This document shows positions 7,202-8,614 of a stretch of DNA of 8,614 bases, one piece after another. The notes beneath the pieces are model-generated. The model had not been told where the DNA came from. It searched no databases and was given only the letters and a program-made list of their open reading frames with translations. The DNA is from an uncultured Bacilli bacterium (GTDB taxonomy: Bacteria > Bacillota_I > Bacilli_A > RF39 > UBA660), in contig CAJUJA010000008.1 of NCBI GenBank assembly GCA_910586635.1, positions 6,765 through 15,378 on the forward strand, written 5' to 3'. Every line of letters begins with the position of its first letter. Positions within the stretch are counted from its first letter, which is position 1. The translations under genes and the position numbers were made by a program.

Positions 7202-7636
7202 TTATTTTAATCCACAACTAGCATTATCACTAGTAATTCCAAATAACCCCAACAATACTTGAGTTAATAAAGGTACAAAGAATAGTGCAATGGCTGCAAT
7301 AATTCTTTTTACAAATCTATTTTGGGCCTTTTTCATATTCTCTTCATCAGAAGTAATAATTGCTTTTCCAAAATCAATACTTCCTAGAATAATTGCAATC
7401 GTTGGTCCTAAGATCTTTACATAGTTAAGTAGTCTTTGTACCAACCAGGCTACTGAATCTTCATCATTTACATCTCCCAAGATAGAACTACAACTACTTA
7501 AACCAGAAGATGCCAATCTTTTTTCCGCATCAAAAGTATAATGACTATCTAACTCATACGCCTGTACACGATATGTAAAAATAGAACCAATCATAATGAA
7601 AGTAAGAAGAAAAATTTTAACACATCTTGTAATCAT
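7202..7636 (-). CDS. Pilin-like (VirB2/TrbC-type) two-helix protein with signal peptide
   Basis: The 144-residue protein starts with a likely signal peptide: KIFLLTFIMIGSIF, then cleavage after VQA at residue 26. The mature form has two membrane helices at about 72-90 and 112-133, joined by a charged loop. This loop (GSIDFGKAIITSDEE..KKAQNRFVKR, residues 85-111) matches the loop of the neighbouring 115-residue protein at 15 of 27 positions without gaps, so the two are paralogues. Such small two-helix proteins before virB6 in Gram-positive conjugation loci are usually called VirB2/TrbC-like or pilin-like. Cys49 and Cys141 lie in the outer N- and C-terminal segments. The start at ATG 7636 is preceded by AAGGATG about 8 bases upstream and by a sigma-A-like promoter at 7673-7701. 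A structural or channel-lining role, not a true pilus, cannot be excluded. Confidence 0.75.
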   Translation of the reverse strand: MITRCVKIFLLTFIMIGSIFTYRVQAYELDSHYTFDAEKRLASSGLSSCSSILGDVNDEDSVAWLVQRLLNYVKILGPTIAIILGSIDFGKAIITSDEENMKKAQNRFVKRIIAAIALFFVPLLTQVLLGLFGITSDNASCGLK

Positions 7637-7672
7637 ATATTACACATCCTTACTGTAAAATACATCATTTTA

Positions 7673-7701
7673 AGTATAACAAAAAAAAAAAGAAATATCA
7701 A
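7673..7701 (-). promoter_or_regulatory. Sigma-A-like promoter, TTGATA-17-TATACT
   Basis: On the minus strand, TTGATA (7696-7701) and TATACT (7673-7678) each match the housekeeping consensus at five of six bases with an ideal 17-base spacer containing an 11-base T run. Transcription would begin near 7666, leaving a leader of about 30 bases before ATG 7636. It would drive the second pilin-like gene and the tightly packed genes after it. Its -35 box lies inside the terminator-like hairpin. Confidence 0.65.
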
Positions 7702-7720
7702 TTTAATATCTTCTTTTTCT
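7681..7720 (-). terminator. AT-rich hairpin with T run, probable weak intrinsic terminator or attenuator
   Basis: Thirteen bases after the first pilin-like gene, minus-strand bases 7720-7713 and 7711-7706 can pair with 7685-7692 and 7693-7698. This makes an imperfect stem of about 14 pairs with one bulged A and a 7-base loop, running into an 11-base T tract. The stem is almost wholly A-T with a single G-C pair, so termination is likely partial. It would give the first pilin-like gene extra transcript relative to the genes downstream. Confidence 0.45.
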
Positions 7721-7732
7721 TAATATTTCCCA

Positions 7733-8080
7733 TTACTTTATACTATTCCAGCACTTTGCCCAATCATTAGCATGTTTAGAACCATCTGCATCCTGTGATG
7801 TAGCTACAAGATTCATAATAATAGAAACTAAAGTAACCATAAAGAATATTAGTATCGCATAAATACAACGTTTAATTAATCTCGATTGAGCTCCCTTTAC
7901 TTCCTTTTCATCACTAGAAATAACTGCCTTTCCTAAATCTACAGTTCCCATAATAACTAATAAAATAGGAATACCAATCTGAATAATTGGAAAAAAACCC
8001 TTTTTAATTAATCTTACAATTGAACTTAAACCTCGACAACCATCTGTTTTAATACCGGCACCTATTTGAAATAATTCCAT
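7733..8080 (-). CDS. Pilin-like (VirB2/TrbC-type) two-helix protein, no signal peptide
   Basis: The 115-residue protein has two hydrophobic helices at about 29-46 and 72-91 and a charged connecting loop, GTVDLGKAVISSDEK..KGAQSRLIKR (45-71), shared with the 144-residue paralogue downstream. No cleavable signal peptide is visible; the short amphipathic start (MELFQIGAGIKTDGCRG) should lie outside if the basic loop is cytosolic. Cys15 and Cys110 flank the helical pair, as do the cysteines of the paralogue; Cys72 is at the start of helix 2. AAGGAG about 9 bases before ATG 8080 is a strong ribosome site. The gene stands alone between two promoters upstream and a terminator-like hairpin downstream, which suits a subunit made in larger amounts than the other components. 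I infer a pilin-like or channel-lining subunit; I cannot say which paralogue is the main one. Confidence 0.72.
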   Translation of the reverse strand: MELFQIGAGIKTDGCRGLSSIVRLIKKGFFPIIQIGIPILLVIMGTVDLGKAVISSDEKEVKGAQSRLIKRCIYAILIFFMVTLVSIIMNLVATSQDADGSKHANDWAKCWNSIK

Positions 8081-8098
8081 ATAAAATCTCTCCTTCTA

Positions 8099-8106
8099 CT
8101 ACATCA
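8099..8106 (-). repeat. Leader octamer TGATGTAG, copy 1 (first pilin-like gene)
   Basis: TGATGTAG lies at the expected transcript start, just before the AAGGAG of the 115-residue gene. The same eight bases recur in the leaders of the virB6-like gene (7192-7199) and prgI (5143-5150). It contains ATG directly followed by TAG. Confidence 0.4.
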
Positions 8107-8135
8107 TTGTAAACTATTTTATCTATAAATGTCAA
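8106..8135 (-). promoter_or_regulatory. Sigma-A-like promoter, TTGACA-18-TACAAT
   Basis: A perfect -35 TTGACA (8130-8135 on the minus strand) and a five-of-six -10 TACAAT (8106-8111) are separated by 18 bases. Transcription would begin close to 8099, about 19 bases before ATG 8080, with AAGGAG inside that leader. This is the best promoter candidate for the first pilin-like gene. Confidence 0.65.
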
Positions 8136-8158
8136 CAATTATATACCTACTTTACATT
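8106..8158. repeat. Imperfect inverted repeat flanking the tandem promoters
   Basis: ATTGTAAACTA (8106-8116) and the reverse complement of 8148-8158 (AATGTAAAGTA) agree at 9 of 11 positions, including a shared TGTAAA core. The left arm covers the -10 box of the TTGACA promoter; the right arm sits at the end of the upstream gene. It could be a paired operator, or chance in AT-rich DNA. Confidence 0.25.
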
Positions 8159-8166
8159 AATGTCTA
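8138..8166 (-). promoter_or_regulatory. Second sigma-A-like promoter, TAGACA-17-TATAAT
   Basis: A perfect -10 TATAAT (8138-8143 on the minus strand) lies 17 bases from TAGACA (8161-8166), which matches the -35 consensus at five of six bases. The -35 box falls inside the last codons of the upstream ATPase-like gene. Together with the next promoter it would make a tandem pair. In AT-rich DNA such matches occur by chance, so I hold it less firmly. Confidence 0.4.
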
Positions 8167-8614
8167 CTAAATAAACCAAAAATTTTATTTCCTTCCTCTT
8201 TCCTAGAAGCAGTATTATCAACTAATCCTAATCTAAAAAGTAATTCTTGGATACTGGAATTTTTCTTTCGTTCATCCAAAGGTGGAATATTATAAAACAT
8301 TTTTGCATTCGCCTCATATTCTAACTCGCTTACCTCTTTATTACTTAGTAAACTTTTATTTAAAATAATTTTTTTGTCCTTTAAACGCTCAAAAACACGC
8401 TTTTCCCTTCTTATTAATTTATTAAGCATAATAGAACTAGGCTCTAATAAATACAAAACCTCATCACACATAGAATCTATTTTACAATCATTCAAATCAA
8501 CAATAACTGCCACTGGCTTATTAAGTTCTGCTAATTTCTTTGCTAAATCGGCCTCACTAACAGAAAACATATTTTTATCATTAAAATATAAAAAGTCTCT
8601 TTTATTCACTTCAA
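8157..8614 (-). CDS. C-terminal part of a MinD/TadZ-like ATPase domain protein, 5' end cut by window edge
   Basis: The frame stays open to the window edge, with a GAA codon before the first possible start (GTG 8609), so this is most likely the last 151 residues of a longer protein and that GTG is internal. Numbering from that GTG, a buried strand PVAVIVDLND (32-41) is followed by CDEVLYLLEPSSIML (48-62), KKIILNKSLLS (79-89) and FYNIPPLDERKK (105-116). This order resembles the C-terminal half of the MinD/ParA/TadZ (CpaE) fold: an 'I-L-N-K' nucleotide-base motif and a late 'IPPL..R' loop. The Walker A region would lie outside the window. The end is hydrophilic and could bind a partner. TadZ/CpaE and VirC1-like ATPases position secretion or pilus machines at the pole; a similar role here is inference from context. 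The family call is by pattern only. Confidence 0.55.
   Translation of the reverse strand, partial: EVNKRDFLYFNDKNMFSVSEADLAKKLAELNKPVAVIVDLNDCKIDSMCDEVLYLLEPSSIMLNKLIRREKRVFERLKDKKIILNKSLLSNKEVSELEYEANAKMFYNIPPLDERKKNSSIQELLFRLGLVDNTASRKEEGNKIFGLFSRH

Noticed and set aside
1..8614. Mycoplasma-type code (UGA = Trp)
   Set aside because: Conserved tryptophans are encoded by TGG and a TGA ends the VirB4 N-domain gene in an ATGA overlap with VirB4.
1..8614. CRISPR array, tRNA or rRNA genes, insertion sequence, relaxase, coupling protein or integrase
   Set aside because: I saw no regular repeats with spacers, no tRNA-like cloverleaf or rRNA stretches and no transposase, relaxase, VirD4/TcpA or recombinase motifs. 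Mobility of the locus cannot be claimed from this window.
8609..8614. GTG at 8609 as the true start of the ATPase-like gene
   Set aside because: The frame continues upstream to the window edge and the protein would begin mid-fold without a nucleotide-binding loop, so a 5' truncated gene is more likely.

Overview
The window is AT-rich (roughly one third G+C by eye). Every supportable gene lies on the minus strand, packed head to tail. Coding is by the standard bacterial code: tryptophans use TGG and a TGA codon ends the gene at 4293, so this is not a UGA=Trp mycoplasma. The Shine-Dalgarno sites (AGGAGG, AGGTGAT), the PrgI/VirB6/VirB4 family types and two peptidoglycan-active domains point to a walled, low-GC Gram-positive bacterium of the Firmicutes/Bacilli-Clostridia type. 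Genus cannot be judged from the sequence.

The locus is the core of a Gram-positive type IV secretion (conjugation-type) machine. In transcription order (high to low coordinates) it holds: the 3' part of a MinD/TadZ-like ATPase domain gene (8157 to beyond the window); two small related two-helix pilin-like proteins (7733-8080 and 7202-7636); a large polytopic VirB6/TrbL-like channel protein (5173-7173); a PrgI/VirB3-like protein (4777-5142); the N-terminal domain of VirB4 as a separate gene (4293-4904); the VirB4 ATPase core (2506-4296); a membrane-anchored enzyme joining a SpoIID-type lytic transglycosylase domain to a C39-like peptidase domain (480-2477); and the start of an unrecognised membrane protein running off the left edge (1-471).

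The parts fit one envelope-spanning apparatus. VirB4 (in two pieces) supplies ATP-driven energy at the membrane, PrgI/VirB3 and VirB6 form the inner channel, the two small proteins are candidate pilin-like subunits, and the SpoIID-C39 enzyme would open the cell wall. No relaxase, VirD4/TcpA coupling protein, integrase or origin of transfer is visible, so it remains open whether this is part of an integrative element, a plasmid, or a resident secretion system.

Control signals cluster at the right end. Two sigma-A-like promoters precede the first pilin-like gene. An AT-rich terminator-like hairpin fused to another sigma-A-like promoter separates the two pilin-like genes. From 7636 to the left edge the genes are separated by no more than 30 bases or overlap, as expected for one transcript. 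The main oddities are the split VirB4, the 128-base prgI/virB4N overlap with no good start codon, the unusual hydrolase pairing, and an octamer (TGATGTAG) repeated in three leaders.
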